A DNA stretch of 64,000 nt from Paenibacillus dendritiformis (GTDB lineage: Bacteria > Bacillota > Bacilli > Paenibacillales > Paenibacillaceae): positions 2,472,001 to 2,536,000 of the forward strand of contig NZ_OX216966.1 in the NCBI RefSeq assembly GCF_945605565.1. The letters run 5' to 3'. A program made the translations under genes and the position numbers. Below, piece after piece: positions 20,402 through 29,862 of this stretch. Under the pieces are notes generated by a model. That model worked only from the letters and a program-made list of their open reading frames with translations, was not told where the DNA came from and ran no database searches. Numbering within the stretch: position 1 is the stretch's first letter; every line of letters begins with the position of its first letter.

Positions 20402-21738
20402 TGAACATGGATTTATTCTCCTATCAGGAAGAACGGGATCCGGGCATGCGCCTGCTGGCCGACCGGATGCGCCCGCGTAATCTTGATGAATATATCGGCC
20501 AGGAGCATATCGTCGGGCCGGGCCGTTTGCTGCGGCGGGCTATCGAAGGGGATCGCATTTCTTCGATTTTGCTGTATGGGCCGCCGGGATGCGGGAAGAC
20601 GACGCTGGCCAATATTATTTCGGAGCGGACACAGGGAGAGTTCGTCCGCCTCAATGCGGTCGATGCCTCGGTCAAAGACGTGCGGGCGGTCATCGAGCAG
20701 GCGGAGAACAACCGCAATCTGTACAATACGAAGACGATTCTGTTCCTGGACGAGGTGCACCGCTTCAACCGTTCGCAGCAGGACGCGCTGCTGCCCGCCG
20801 TCGAGAAGGGAACGATCATCTTCGTCGGCGCCACGACGGAAAATCCGTTCCATCATGTCAACGGAGCGTTGATGAGCCGCTCGACGCTGTTCCAGCTCAA
20901 GCCGCTGACGAAGGAGCATTCGCTGAACGCGATGCGGCGGGCGCTGGCCGATGCGGAACGGGGGCTCGGCTTCATGAAGGTGGAGGCGGAGCCGGGAACG
21001 CTGGAGCATATCGCCGCGATGGCGAACGGCGATATTCGCCGGGCGCTCAACGCGCTGGAGCTGGCGGTCATGACGACCTCGCCGGAGTCGGACGGAACCG
21101 TCCGCATTACGATGGAGGTCGCGGAGGAGTCCGTGCGGAGGCCCCTCGTGCAGGCAGACGAATCGGTGCAATACGATGTGCTGTCCGCCTTCCACAAGAG
21201 CATCCGCGGCTCCAGCGATGCGGCGCTGTACTGGTTCCTCTACGCGGTGGAGAAGCTGGGCATGGATCCGATGACCTTCATCCGCCGCCTCACTGTCGCC
21301 TGCAGCGAGGATATCGGCCTGGCCAATCCGCAGGCGATGGTTCAGGCGGTCAGCGCGCTGGAGGCGTACCAGCGCATCGGATGGCCGGAATCGAAATATA
21401 TTGTCGCCCAGGCGATTCTGTTCGCCGTAGAGAGTCCGAAGTCGAATTCGATTCCGGCGGCCATCGCCCGCGTCATGGCGGCATTCGACGACTATCCGTC
21501 GGCTCCTGTGCCGCTCCATCTCCGCGATGCGCATTATAAAGGGGCCGAGAAGCTGGGGCATAAGGGCTACAAATATCCGCATGATTATCCTGGGCATTAT
21601 GTCGATCAGCAGTATTTGCCGGATTCAATCCGTAACCGGGTCTTCTTCATGGCCAGCGAGCAAGGGACCGAGGCGAAGATGCGCCTGAATCAGGAGCGGA
21701 GACGCCAATCGAAGCCGGACAACGGGGACCAAGGGTAG
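20401..21738 (+). CDS. rarA: Replication-associated recombination protein RarA (MgsA, YrvN)
   Basis: About 445 residues, AAA+ ATPase of the clamp-loader clade. Walker A GPPGCGKT at about 60-67, Walker B ILFLDEVHRF, sensor GATTENPF, and the C-terminal MgsA tetramerisation part with AIARVMAAFDDYP and LRDAHYKGAEKLGHKGYKYPHDYPG-type sequence. Acts at stalled replication forks. Possible starts are GTG 20398, ATG 20401 and ATG 20407; ATG 20401 overlaps the tcdA stop as TGATG. No clear ribosome site, consistent with coupling to tcdA. No terminator seen after it. Confidence 0.94.
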   Translation: MNMDLFSYQEERDPGMRLLADRMRPRNLDEYIGQEHIVGPGRLLRRAIEGDRISSILLYGPPGCGKTTLANIISERTQGEFVRLNAVDASVKDVRAVIEQAENNRNLYNTKTILFLDEVHRFNRSQQDALLPAVEKGTIIFVGATTENPFHHVNGALMSRSTLFQLKPLTKEHSLNAMRRALADAERGLGFMKVEAEPGTLEHIAAMANGDIRRALNALELAVMTTSPESDGTVRITMEVAEESVRRPLVQADESVQYDVLSAFHKSIRGSSDAALYWFLYAVEKLGMDPMTFIRRLTVACSEDIGLANPQAMVQAVSALEAYQRIGWPESKYIVAQAILFAVESPKSNSIPAAIARVMAAFDDYPSAPVPLHLRDAHYKGAEKLGHKGYKYPHDYPGHYVDQQYLPDSIRNRVFFMASEQGTEAKMRLNQERRRQSKPDNGDQG

Positions 21739-21812
21739 CGAAAAGCTCTTGTGACGGATACAGGTAATCATTCATGGGCTCAACATTCAGCAGCCAGAAG
21801 GAGAGGGAAGCG

Positions 21813-22265
21813 ATGATGGCGAAGCATACAGGTAGAGCGGATGCCGCGGCGATGCGGAGAGCAACGGGAGCCGCTGTCGCGGCAGGGGGCAGCGCAGGTG
21901 CCTGTCTCCGCTATGGCGTCGGCCTGCTGCTCCCGTTCCATCCGGGGACAGGCTTCCCATGGGCGACCTTGGCCGTCAATCTGGCCGGCTGTCTCTTTCT
22001 CGGCTGGTTCTTCACCTGGGTGCAGGAGCGTCCCGGCCTGTCTCCGGTATGGAAGCCGCTGCTCGGAACCGGGCTTACGGGGGCGACCACGACATTCTCG
22101 ACCTTCGCGGTCGAAGCGCTGGAGCTGTTCGCAGCCCATCGATATGCTGCCGCGGCCCTCTATCTGACAGTGAGCATCGGCTTCGGTCTGGGGCTGGCCC
22201 GGCTCGGAATGTGCTGGGCGGCACGCTCCAAGCCGGCAGGCGCATTGCAGGAGGGACGGCGATGA
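21813..22265 (+). CDS. crcB: Fluoride channel CrcB/Fluc, first of a tandem pair
   Basis: About 150 residues with four hydrophobic segments. Fluc signatures: GGSAGACLRYGVG near the N-terminus, FPWATLAVNLAGCLFLG, and TGATTTFSTFAVE. Fluc channels let toxic fluoride leave the cell and act as antiparallel dimers. ATG 21813 has AAGGAGAGG six bases upstream; ATG 21816 is equally possible. The N-terminus is about 20 residues longer than usual and Arg/Ala-rich. Its stop overlaps the start of the second crcB gene. No fluoride riboswitch seen upstream. Confidence 0.9.
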   Translation: MMAKHTGRADAAAMRRATGAAVAAGGSAGACLRYGVGLLLPFHPGTGFPWATLAVNLAGCLFLGWFFTWVQERPGLSPVWKPLLGTGLTGATTTFSTFAVEALELFAAHRYAAAALYLTVSIGFGLGLARLGMCWAARSKPAGALQEGRR

Positions 22266-22627
22266 ATATGCTGTGGGTAGCGATAGGCGGGGCGCTTGGC
22301 GCCTGGAGCCGTTATGAGTTGGGCGCTTATATTGCGAAGCGGGCAGGCAGCCGCTTCCCGTGGGGGACGCTGCTGGTCAATTGGGGAGGCTGCTTCCTGC
22401 TCGGCCTGTTGGCCGGGATGCGACAGGTGCTGCCCGCTCCGCTGTATGTCTTCGCTGCCGTCGGCTGGTGCGGCGCCTTTACGACATTTTCGACTTTCAG
22501 CTTCGAAGCATTGACGCTATGGAGGGACAAGCAGCGCGGCCTCTGCGCGCTGTATCTGTTCCTGACGGCAGCCGTCGGACTCGCCGCTGCGGCGGGAGGA
22601 CAATGGCTGGCCGGTCTGCCAGGGTAG
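22262..22627 (+). CDS. crcB: Fluoride channel CrcB/Fluc, second of a tandem pair
   Basis: 121 residues, the usual size, four membrane segments. Conserved GGALGAWSRYELG, FPWGTLLVNWGGCFLLG and GAFTTFSTFSFEA (the Phe box and the Na-site turn). ATG overlaps the previous stop as ATGA, and GGAGGGACGGCG provides the ribosome site. Tandem crcB genes in Bacillota are thought to make heterodimeric channels with each partner fixed in one orientation; this is inference for the present pair. Confidence 0.91.
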   Translation: MNMLWVAIGGALGAWSRYELGAYIAKRAGSRFPWGTLLVNWGGCFLLGLLAGMRQVLPAPLYVFAAVGWCGAFTTFSTFSFEALTLWRDKQRGLCALYLFLTAAVGLAAAAGGQWLAGLPG

Positions 22628-22687
22628 CGCGGGCCGCAAGGTCAAGCGCAGTATCGATCGACATGAAATGAAAATGGAGGAGTCGAC

Positions 22688-23230
22688 ATGTTCCAAGCGA
22701 GGCGTTCCTCAACGGGACGGAATAAGATTCAGATGCTTATCGGTGCGGTTATAGTAACGGTATCGGTGCTCGGAGCGGCCGGATGCAGCGCCGGCGAGGC
22801 CGGCCATACCGGGACGGGCAAGCCGGAGGCGGCCGAGCGGCTGATGCCGAATGGGGATCTGCGGCAAACGACAGCGTCCGCCGACCAGCTTCCGCCTTTT
22901 ATGGACGATAAGAGCGAGGAGATGCAATTGATATACAAGCTGGCTGCCGCCAACCATGAGCTGCTGACCTCGATGCCTTGCTATTGCGGCTGCGGAGAAT
23001 CGGCAGGACATCAGAGCAATCTGAACTGCTTCGTCGCGGAGATCGAAGAAGACGGCACCGTCGTATGGGACGATCACGGCACCCGCTGCGGCGTATGCCT
23101 CAATATCGCGGTAGAGGCTTCCAAGCTGAAGAGCGAAGGAATGAGCGACATCGATATCCGCAACGCCATCGACGACAAATACAAAGAAGGATATGCCGAG
23201 CCTACGCCTACCCCGATGCCATCCGTATAA
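22688..23230 (+). CDS. PCYCGC-motif lipoprotein
   Basis: 180 residues. An N-terminal membrane segment (about 15-32) ends in a lipobox LGAAGC, so the mature protein would be a lipoprotein on the outer face of the membrane. After an unstructured stretch, the domain PF13798-type signature PCYCGCG is followed by GHQSNLNCF and later HGTRCGVCLNIA: seven or so conserved Cys plus His, which looks like a metal site or a disulfide knot. Function of the family is unknown. ATG has a GGAGGAG site. It is 60 bases after crcB and about 90 bases before an ArsR operator, but probably has its own promoter. Confidence 0.82.
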   Translation: MFQARRSSTGRNKIQMLIGAVIVTVSVLGAAGCSAGEAGHTGTGKPEAAERLMPNGDLRQTTASADQLPPFMDDKSEEMQLIYKLAAANHELLTSMPCYCGCGESAGHQSNLNCFVAEIEEDGTVVWDDHGTRCGVCLNIAVEASKLKSEGMSDIDIRNAIDDKYKEGYAEPTPTPMPSV

Positions 23231-23322
23231 GCAGGCTGCGCCGATTCGCGTGCGGTCAATTTCCTTGAAACGCCATGTTTAAATTGAGCCGCTTTGTCAT
23301 ATCCTACAGGCAACAGCTTGCC

Positions 23323-23340
23323 AACATATGAGGATATGTT
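23323..23340. promoter_or_regulatory. Palindromic candidate operator of the ArsR-family gene
   Basis: AACATAT and ATATGTT form a perfect 7-bp inverted repeat around GAGG, 56 bases before the regulator start. ArsR/SmtB proteins bind AT-rich inverted repeats of this kind in their own promoters. Confidence 0.55.
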
Positions 23341-23396
23341 CATTCCCGTCCGGAGCCGGATACACAGGGGATGGACTAAAGGACAAAGGAGAGACA

Positions 23397-23708
23397 ATGA
23401 TGGAATATTTCCTGGGAAAAGATCTGGATCCTGAAGTGCTCGAGCATGTATCGCAAACCTTCAAAGCACTGGGGGATCCGACGCGGATACGGATATTGTC
23501 CATGCTGGCCAAGGAAGAATGCGCAGTGAATCAGCTTGCGGAGACGCTGCAGCTGTCCCAGTCAGCGGTATCCCACCAGTTGAAGACGCTGCGGGCCTAC
23601 CGGTTTGTCCGTTACCGGCGGGAAGGACAAAATATTTTATACATTTGCGACGATGACTATATCATCGGATTGTTGAATGAAGCGGTCCGGTATGCTTCCA
23701 AATTATAA
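23397..23708 (+). CDS. ArsR/SmtB-family transcriptional repressor
   Basis: 103 residues, winged helix-turn-helix. The DNA-reading helix is in LSQSAVSHQLKTLRAY, followed by the beta-hairpin wing RREGQNILYI, very like CzrA. In CzrA the zinc ligands of helix 5 are D84, H86, H97 and H100; at the equivalent places here the residues are Asp, Tyr, Tyr and Lys (DDDYIIGLLNEAVRYASK), so that site is not conserved. A single Cys (EEC) stands where ArsR/CadC sensors have their N-terminal Cys motif. ATG 23397 has AAAGGAG five bases upstream. Inducer unknown. Likely autoregulated through the palindrome upstream. Confidence 0.88.
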   Translation: MMEYFLGKDLDPEVLEHVSQTFKALGDPTRIRILSMLAKEECAVNQLAETLQLSQSAVSHQLKTLRAYRFVRYRREGQNILYICDDDYIIGLLNEAVRYASKL

Positions 23709-23829
23709 AAAAGCCCCGTTTCCGAGCAAAACGGGTGATAGGACGCCGTAGAGGCGGAATATACTTAATGTCAACCGGGCGCACGGCAAGGGGATGCCAT
23801 TTCATCGGTTTTTCGGGCCGTGCCGCCAT

Positions 23830-23857
23830 TTGACGGTTATGTACTTTCTTATATAAT
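23830..23857 (+). promoter_or_regulatory. Sigma-A promoter of the CNNM/CBS gene
   Basis: TTGACG at 23830-23835 and a perfect TATAAT at 23852-23857 with a 16-base spacer, about 75 bases before the start codon. Confidence 0.7.
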
Positions 23858-23931
23858 GTTCTTAATGCAATTATTTTCAGATGATGGGGAGGTGTACCTG
23901 TCTATTCCGATGACGGGGAGACAGGGAAAGT

Positions 23932-25275
23932 TTGGGTGATCCGTTACCGATAGGCTTAGGCATTTTTTTGGTTCCATTTCTTGTATTTCTGAACGGTTTT
24001 TTTGTCGCTGCCGAATTCGCCATGGTGAAGGTGCGCGGCAGCCGGATTGATACGCTGGTGCAGGAAGGCAATGCGAAGGCGCGGTTCGCGCGGCATGTGA
24101 CCGAGCATCTGGATGCGTATTTATCCGCTTGCCAGTTAGGCATTACGCTGGCTTCTCTCGGCCTGGGCTGGATCGGGGAGAAGACGGTAGCGCAGCTGCT
24201 CAGAGAGCCGCTGGCGGCCCTCGGCCTCGGCGAGGTCGTATTGCGCAGCGTATCGACCGTAATTGCGTTCATCATCATTACGGTGCTTCATATCGTGCTG
24301 GGCGAGCTCGCGCCAAAATCTTTGGCCATTCGCAAAGCCGAGGCGATTACGTTGTTGACGGCGGCGCCGCTCCGTTACTTTTACAAGATTATGTATCCGT
24401 TCATCTGGCTATTGAACGGAACTGCGAACCTTCTGCTGAAGTTATTCGGTATTCAGCCTGCTTCCGAGCATGAGTCGGCTCATACGGAAGAAGAAATACG
24501 TATTTTGATGAAGGAAAGCTACAAGAGCGGTCTGATTGACAATACCGAGCTTGCCTTGGTCGATAACATTTTTGACTTCACAGAAACGCATGCGCGCGAT
24601 ATTATGATTCCGCGCACGGATATGGTCTGCCTTTATGCGCAGAATTCATTCGAAGAGAATAAAGAGAAAGCAATCACGGAAATGCATACACGCTATCCGG
24701 TGTGCGACGAGGACAAGGACAATATTATCGGCTTTGTCCATATCAAGGATTTGGTGAAGGCGCCGCCGGGGATTGAAGATATACGCCAAGTGATGAGACC
24801 GATGATGAGCGTGCCGGAATTGATCTCCATCAGCGCGCTGATGAAGATGATGCAGAAGAACAAGGTGCAAATTGCCTTGCTCATCGATGAATTCGGCGGA
24901 ACGGCAGGTCTGGTCACCTTGGAAGATATTATGGAGGAGATCGTCGGCGAGATTCAGGATGAATTCGACGAGGAACGGCCGCAGATCGAGAAGCGGGACG
25001 AGTCGAACTATTCGATTGACGGCCGCCTTCTGATCGAGGAAGTGAACTCCTATTTCGGCACGGATATCGTATCGGATGATTACGATACCATCGGTGGCTG
25101 GATCTACGCCCAGGTGGAAGTGCCGCCGCGGATAGGCCAGACCATCGCCGTCGAGTCTCACTTCGAGTTCATTGTGGAGGAGACCGATCATCTTCGCATC
25201 GCGCGGCTGCATGTCCGCAAGCTCGATGCGCCGGCCCACGACGAGATCGATTCTTCGGCCTCGACAACCGTATAG
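23932..25275 (+). CDS. Hemolysin C / CNNM-family membrane protein with CBS pair
   Basis: 447 residues. A DUF21/CNNM membrane domain with four hydrophobic segments (about 1-190, including NGFFVAAEFAMVKVR and LGELAPKSLAIRKAE), a CBS pair (about 210-340, DIMIPRTDM ... YPVCDEDKDNIIGFVHIKD) and a C-terminal CorC_HlyC domain. Relatives include Mg export/resistance proteins of the CorC/MpfA type; Mg transport is inference. The only usable start in frame after the upstream stop is TTG 23932, preceded by AGGGAAAG. Monocistronic, with its own promoter and a downstream hairpin. Confidence 0.88.
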   Translation: MGDPLPIGLGIFLVPFLVFLNGFFVAAEFAMVKVRGSRIDTLVQEGNAKARFARHVTEHLDAYLSACQLGITLASLGLGWIGEKTVAQLLREPLAALGLGEVVLRSVSTVIAFIIITVLHIVLGELAPKSLAIRKAEAITLLTAAPLRYFYKIMYPFIWLLNGTANLLLKLFGIQPASEHESAHTEEEIRILMKESYKSGLIDNTELALVDNIFDFTETHARDIMIPRTDMVCLYAQNSFEENKEKAITEMHTRYPVCDEDKDNIIGFVHIKDLVKAPPGIEDIRQVMRPMMSVPELISISALMKMMQKNKVQIALLIDEFGGTAGLVTLEDIMEEIVGEIQDEFDEERPQIEKRDESNYSIDGRLLIEEVNSYFGTDIVSDDYDTIGGWIYAQVEVPPRIGQTIAVESHFEFIVEETDHLRIARLHVRKLDAPAHDEIDSSASTTV

Positions 25276-25283
25276 AACAAACG

Positions 25284-25315
25284 AATCCCCCCTTGCTGCC
25301 AGAGCGAGGGGGGAT
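25284..25315. terminator. Hairpin between the CNNM gene and mnmA
   Basis: AATCCCCCCT pairs with AGGGGGGATT around a 12-base loop. Located between two convergent genes; the T-runs are poor on both sides. Confidence 0.6.
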
Positions 25316-25354
25316 TGGTGTATTCCGGGCTTCCGGTGCGTAGCCCGCTTGCGG

Positions 25355-26527
<1,173 letters not shown>

Positions 26528-26647
26528 TTATAGTATCACTCTATTGTAACATACCGGCTGAATGAGATGGGGAAAATAACGATCAACAAGCTCTTCATGT
26601 TCCTAGTATGGGCTGCTTTGCCGCGAAACTTTCGCGTTGACTCACCG

Positions 26648-26953
26648 CTAGTCCTTTATCTTTCCGAAAGAATAGATTTCAAGCTCCCGAATCCGCTGCA
26701 CAATATTGTCCATGTCAGGCTCAGACGTTTCGGGAGCGTCTTCATACAGCAGCTCAGCGATCTGTGCCTGCAGCTGTTGAATGATTATGTTGTAGGTCTC
26801 GTAATCCTTAATAATCAGGTCTAAATATTCGTTGACCTGATCTTCATCATACCCTCGAAACGTGCGATCAAATTCTTGGTTATGGATTTCGAGCGGAGTG
26901 AACCGGACTCCGAGTTCCGTCGGCCTTGAGGTCGCTAATTTTTCATTTATCAT
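26648..26953 (-). CDS. GpsB/DivIVA-like cell-division protein
   Basis: 101 residues from the ATG at 26953, which follows a GGAAAGGTAGAG ribosome site. The N-terminal DivIVA domain has FTPLEIHNQEFDRTFRGYDEDQ-type sequence followed by VNEYLDLIIKDYE, nearly the GpsB signature, then a coiled coil and a short C-terminal helix with RIRELE and FG, like the GpsB trimerisation tail. GpsB links cell-wall synthases to the divisome; DivIVA proteins are longer. The gene is not in the usual gpsB neighbourhood of B. subtilis, so it may be a second paralog. Divergent from cymR. Confidence 0.78.
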   Translation of the reverse strand: MINEKLATSRPTELGVRFTPLEIHNQEFDRTFRGYDEDQVNEYLDLIIKDYETYNIIIQQLQAQIAELLYEDAPETSEPDMDNIVQRIRELEIYSFGKIKD

Positions 26954-27268
26954 AGAGCACTCTACCTTTCCTCTACCGTTCTGCACTTTATGTTCTGAAC
27001 TTCATGCTCTGCACTTTATCGTCGAATGTTCCATTATCTACATTATAATCGAAATTGGGCCCGGGAGCCGAAAATGAAATGAGCGTCTGCTCATATTCTA
27101 CAATATCCCCCTAATTCTCCAATGAACTTTATGCGAAAGTTCTTCATAAAATTCGAATAGCCTGTCAGATTATTGTCCATAACGGAGATAGTTATGTTAC
27201 GATATACGGGGTGCCTTAATCGGAATACATTGAATTGGACAGGAACAACCAATAAATGAGGTGTAACA
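26954..27268. other. Divergent gpsB-like / cymR intergenic region
   Basis: AT-rich. On the minus strand a TATAAT-like box (near 27045) may serve the gpsB-like gene. On the plus strand an extended -10 (TGTTACGAT near 27195) with a loose TTGTCC upstream may serve cymR; it is overlapped by the inverted repeat CATAAC/GTTATG with a seven-base gap (about 27178-27196). A direct repeat CTGCACTTTAT occurs twice near 26986 and 27011. No RNA gene seen. Confidence 0.35.
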
Positions 27269-27688
27269 ATGAAAATATCAACGAAGGGCCGTTACGGGCT
27301 GACGATTATGATGGAGCTGGCCAGGAGCTACGGCGAAGGCCCGACTTCCTTGAAGAGCATCGCGGAGAAGAACAATCTCTCCGAGCATTATCTTGAACAA
27401 TTGATTGCGCCGCTTCGCAACGCGGGCTTGGTCAAGAGCATACGGGGCGCGTACGGCGGATATATATTGCCGGAGAGCCCGGAGCAGGTCACGGCGGGCG
27501 AAATTATCCGCGTGCTGGAAGGCCCGATCTCTCCGGTCGACTTCACGGAAGAGGACGATCCGGCCAAGCGCGATCTGTGGCTTCGCATTCGCGACAGCAT
27601 CGCCCAGGTGCTCGATTCGACAACGCTTGCGGATCTGATTTCGTACAAGGATGAGAACGTGCAGGAAAGCTATATGTTCTATATTTGA
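27269..27688 (+). CDS. cymR: Rrf2-family cysteine-metabolism repressor CymR
   Basis: 139 residues, close to B. subtilis CymR throughout: start MKISTKGRYGLTIMMELA, DNA-binding segment NNLSEHYLEQLIAPLRNAGLVKS, IRGAYGGY wing, and the end ESYMFYI. It has none of the three Cys that hold the Fe-S cluster in IscR, as expected for CymR, which works with CysK to repress sulfur-assimilation genes. ATG has an AGGTG site. It is followed 19 bases later by the cysteine desulfurase gene, the same order as in B. subtilis. Confidence 0.93.
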   Translation: MKISTKGRYGLTIMMELARSYGEGPTSLKSIAEKNNLSEHYLEQLIAPLRNAGLVKSIRGAYGGYILPESPEQVTAGEIIRVLEGPISPVDFTEEDDPAKRDLWLRIRDSIAQVLDSTTLADLISYKDENVQESYMFYI

Positions 27689-27707
27689 CGATCGCGAGGG
27701 AACCGAA

Positions 27708-28871
27708 ATGGAACGAATTTATTTCGATCATGCCGCGACGACGCCGCTTCACCCGGAGGCGGCGGAAGCGATGATCGCCGTCATGCGGGACGTGTACGGC
27801 AATGCCTCCAGCGTTCACGCCGCCGGCCGCGAAGCGACAGCGGCCTTGACCCGGGCGCGGGACGGCATCGCGGAGCGGCTGGGCTGCCGGCCGCAGGAGC
27901 TCGTCTTTACAAGCGGCGGGACGGAGAGCGACAATGCAGCCCTGTTCGGCGTTGTCCATACCGCCTGGCGGAAGCATGGACGGGAACGTCCGCCTCATGT
28001 CGTGACGACGGAAGTGGAGCATCATGCGGTGCTCCACGCTTGCCGTTATTTGGAGCAATTCGGAGTGGAAGTGACATACGTCGCGCCGGACGAGACGGGC
28101 CTCGTCGCGCCAGATCGCATTCAGGAGGCACTCCGGCCGAATACTTGCCTGGTGAGCGTAATGACGGGCAACAACGAAGTGGGCACGCTTCAGCCGATTC
28201 GCGAGATCGGCCAGCTGGTGCGCGAGCAGGGGATTGTAATGCATACCGACGCCGTTCAGGCGTTGGGACTGCTGCCGTTCCAACTGAAGGATTGGCCGGT
28301 CGACATGGCCAGCTTCTCCGCCCACAAGATCAATGGGCCGAAGGGAGTCGGCTGCTTATATATCCGTCAAGGGACCGATTGGGAGCCGATGCTGCACGGG
28401 GGCAATCAGGAGCGGAAGCGCCGGGCCGGTACGGAGAATGTGGCCGGCATCGCGGGCTTCGCGGCCGCGCTTCGCGTCGCAGAGGACGAGCGGGAGGATA
28501 AGGTGCGCCAGACGAAGCGAGTCAGGGCTGAGTTGTGGTCGAAGCTGGTTGACGGGCTGGGAGATCGGGTTGCGTACAATGGGCATCCAGAGCAGCATCT
28601 GCCTCACATCCTGAATGTGAGCGTGCTGGACGTTCCGACAGAGACGCTGCTGATGAATCTTGATCTCGCGGGCATCATGGCAGCCAGCGGCTCCGCCTGC
28701 ACTTCCGGTTCCCTGGAAGTGTCTCATGTGCTCGAAGCGATGAAGCTGTCCGAGCTTCGCACGAGCACCGCCGTTAGATTCAGCTTCGGATTGGGCAATA
28801 CTATAGAGCAAGCCGATATTGTGTCGCAACAAATTGCAACCATCGCCAATCGCGTCCGTAGTAGAAATTAA
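27708..28871 (+). CDS. yrvO: Cysteine desulfurase (IscS/NifS family, YrvO-like)
   Basis: 387 residues. PLP-binding Lys is K207 in SAHKINGPKG; the catalytic Cys is C331 in GSACTSGS. Other landmarks: FDHAATTPLHPEA, TSGGTESDN, and EVEHHAVLH. The enzyme takes sulfur from cysteine as a persulfide; in B. subtilis YrvO serves MnmA for tRNA thiolation. The frame continues upstream into cymR, but ATG 27708 has GAGGG and fits the family start MERIYFDHAATT. Cotranscribed with cymR and probably yrrD. Confidence 0.94.
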   Translation: MERIYFDHAATTPLHPEAAEAMIAVMRDVYGNASSVHAAGREATAALTRARDGIAERLGCRPQELVFTSGGTESDNAALFGVVHTAWRKHGRERPPHVVTTEVEHHAVLHACRYLEQFGVEVTYVAPDETGLVAPDRIQEALRPNTCLVSVMTGNNEVGTLQPIREIGQLVREQGIVMHTDAVQALGLLPFQLKDWPVDMASFSAHKINGPKGVGCLYIRQGTDWEPMLHGGNQERKRRAGTENVAGIAGFAAALRVAEDEREDKVRQTKRVRAELWSKLVDGLGDRVAYNGHPEQHLPHILNVSVLDVPTETLLMNLDLAGIMAASGSACTSGSLEVSHVLEAMKLSELRTSTAVRFSFGLGNTIEQADIVSQQIATIANRVRSRN

Positions 28872-28987
28872 GGAGTCCGCTAGACATCATCGAGGGGCGG
28901 GACCCGCGGCGAATGGAGCGCTATCGGCGGAGCGGCGCGCCTGTGCGGCGCAGCCGTATGTGCCATGAACCGAAGGAGGGCCCCTGA

Positions 28988-29485
28988 ATGAAGTTGCTGG
29001 AGCTGATCGGTCTGCCCGTGTTCGATATCGGTACGGGTAAGCAAGTGTCCAAAGTGAAAGATATCTGCATCACTCCCGATTGGAAGATTACCCATCTTCA
29101 GCTTGTCAGCCGCGTTCGCAAGCAGGACATGCTGATACGGTGGGAGGATGTGACCGCATGCGGGGATGACGCGGTCATGATTACGAGCGGCGAAGCCGTG
29201 CAGATGAAGGACAGCGCCTCGCTGGAACGGGCATTTCTGTCGGGAGAGGCGGCATTGAAGGGATTGCCGGTCATGACTTCGGAAGGCTCCCAGCTCGGAT
29301 GGGTCGCCGACGTTTATTTTCAGCCCAATATGGGTAACCAGATAACAGGCCTGGAAATTTCAGACGGCCTGCTTGCGGACCTTCTGGAAGGAAGACGGCA
29401 GATTGAAGGAATGAGCCGCTTGACATGGGGCACCGATGTAATCGTCGTGGAAGAGAGCGGAGGCGCAAGTGCACAATCAAATTAG
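28988..29485 (+). CDS. yrrD: PRC-barrel domain protein, YrrD-like
   Basis: 165 residues made of two PRC-barrel repeats (about 3-75 and 83-155), each with a small beta-barrel pattern such as VFDIGTGKQVSKVKDI and SQLGWVADVYFQP. PRC barrels bind RNA or protein partners; the role of YrrD is unknown. ATG follows GAAGGAGGG. It lies 116 bases after yrvO, the same order as in B. subtilis. No signal peptide. Confidence 0.85.
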   Translation: MKLLELIGLPVFDIGTGKQVSKVKDICITPDWKITHLQLVSRVRKQDMLIRWEDVTACGDDAVMITSGEAVQMKDSASLERAFLSGEAALKGLPVMTSEGSQLGWVADVYFQPNMGNQITGLEISDGLLADLLEGRRQIEGMSRLTWGTDVIVVEESGGASAQSN

Positions 29486-29511
29486 TCTAATGGACGGAAT
29501 GGTGAAGAACG

Positions 29512-29727
29512 ATGATGCGATGCCCGAATTGCAATTCCAAAGATATCGGGAAAATTGGCGCCCACCAGTTTTATTGCTGGGGATGCTTTATCGAGTTGAC
29601 CGTTAACGGCGATAAAATGTCGGTGTTCCAGGTGGAGGAAGACGGAACGTTGAGCTCGCTCGACGATTTATTTTTTGGCGATGAGTTTATGACACCACCC
29701 TATCCGGAAGCCCATGCTTCTTCATAA
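29512..29727 (+). CDS. Small zinc-ribbon protein
   Basis: 71 residues. Two CxxC pairs (CPNCNSKD and FYCWGCFIEL) make a classic zinc ribbon; the rest is acidic with a FQVEEDGTLSSLDDLF segment. Start ATG 29512 or 29515, with GGTGAAG upstream. It follows yrrD by 26 bases and is ended by an intrinsic terminator, so it is likely the last gene of the cymR-yrvO-yrrD unit. No specific family function known. Confidence 0.8.
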   Translation: MMRCPNCNSKDIGKIGAHQFYCWGCFIELTVNGDKMSVFQVEEDGTLSSLDDLFFGDEFMTPPYPEAHASS

Positions 29728-29758
29728 CGGAATGAACACAAAGTGGAATAAAGCGAAC

Positions 29759-29802
29759 AAAAGCGTTCATGCTGCCCCCGAGGCGGTGCATGGGCGCTTT
29801 TT
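29759..29802 (+). terminator. Intrinsic terminator before nrdD
   Basis: AAAAGCG..CATGC faces GCATG..CGCTTTTT around a GC-rich loop; the T-run follows directly. Confidence 0.7.
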
Positions 29803-29862
29803 GCCGTTCCGGCGGCTGCCCGGCTGTGACCGATCTCATATTGCAACCTTTCGCATTTGTAG

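Noticed and set aside
21739..21812. Fluoride riboswitch before crcB
   Set aside because: The conserved crcB-RNA elements are not present and the gap is short.
23714..23738. Terminator after the ArsR gene
   Set aside because: The hairpin CCCCGTTT/AAACGGG has its T-run on the wrong side for the plus strand, and no minus-strand gene ends there.
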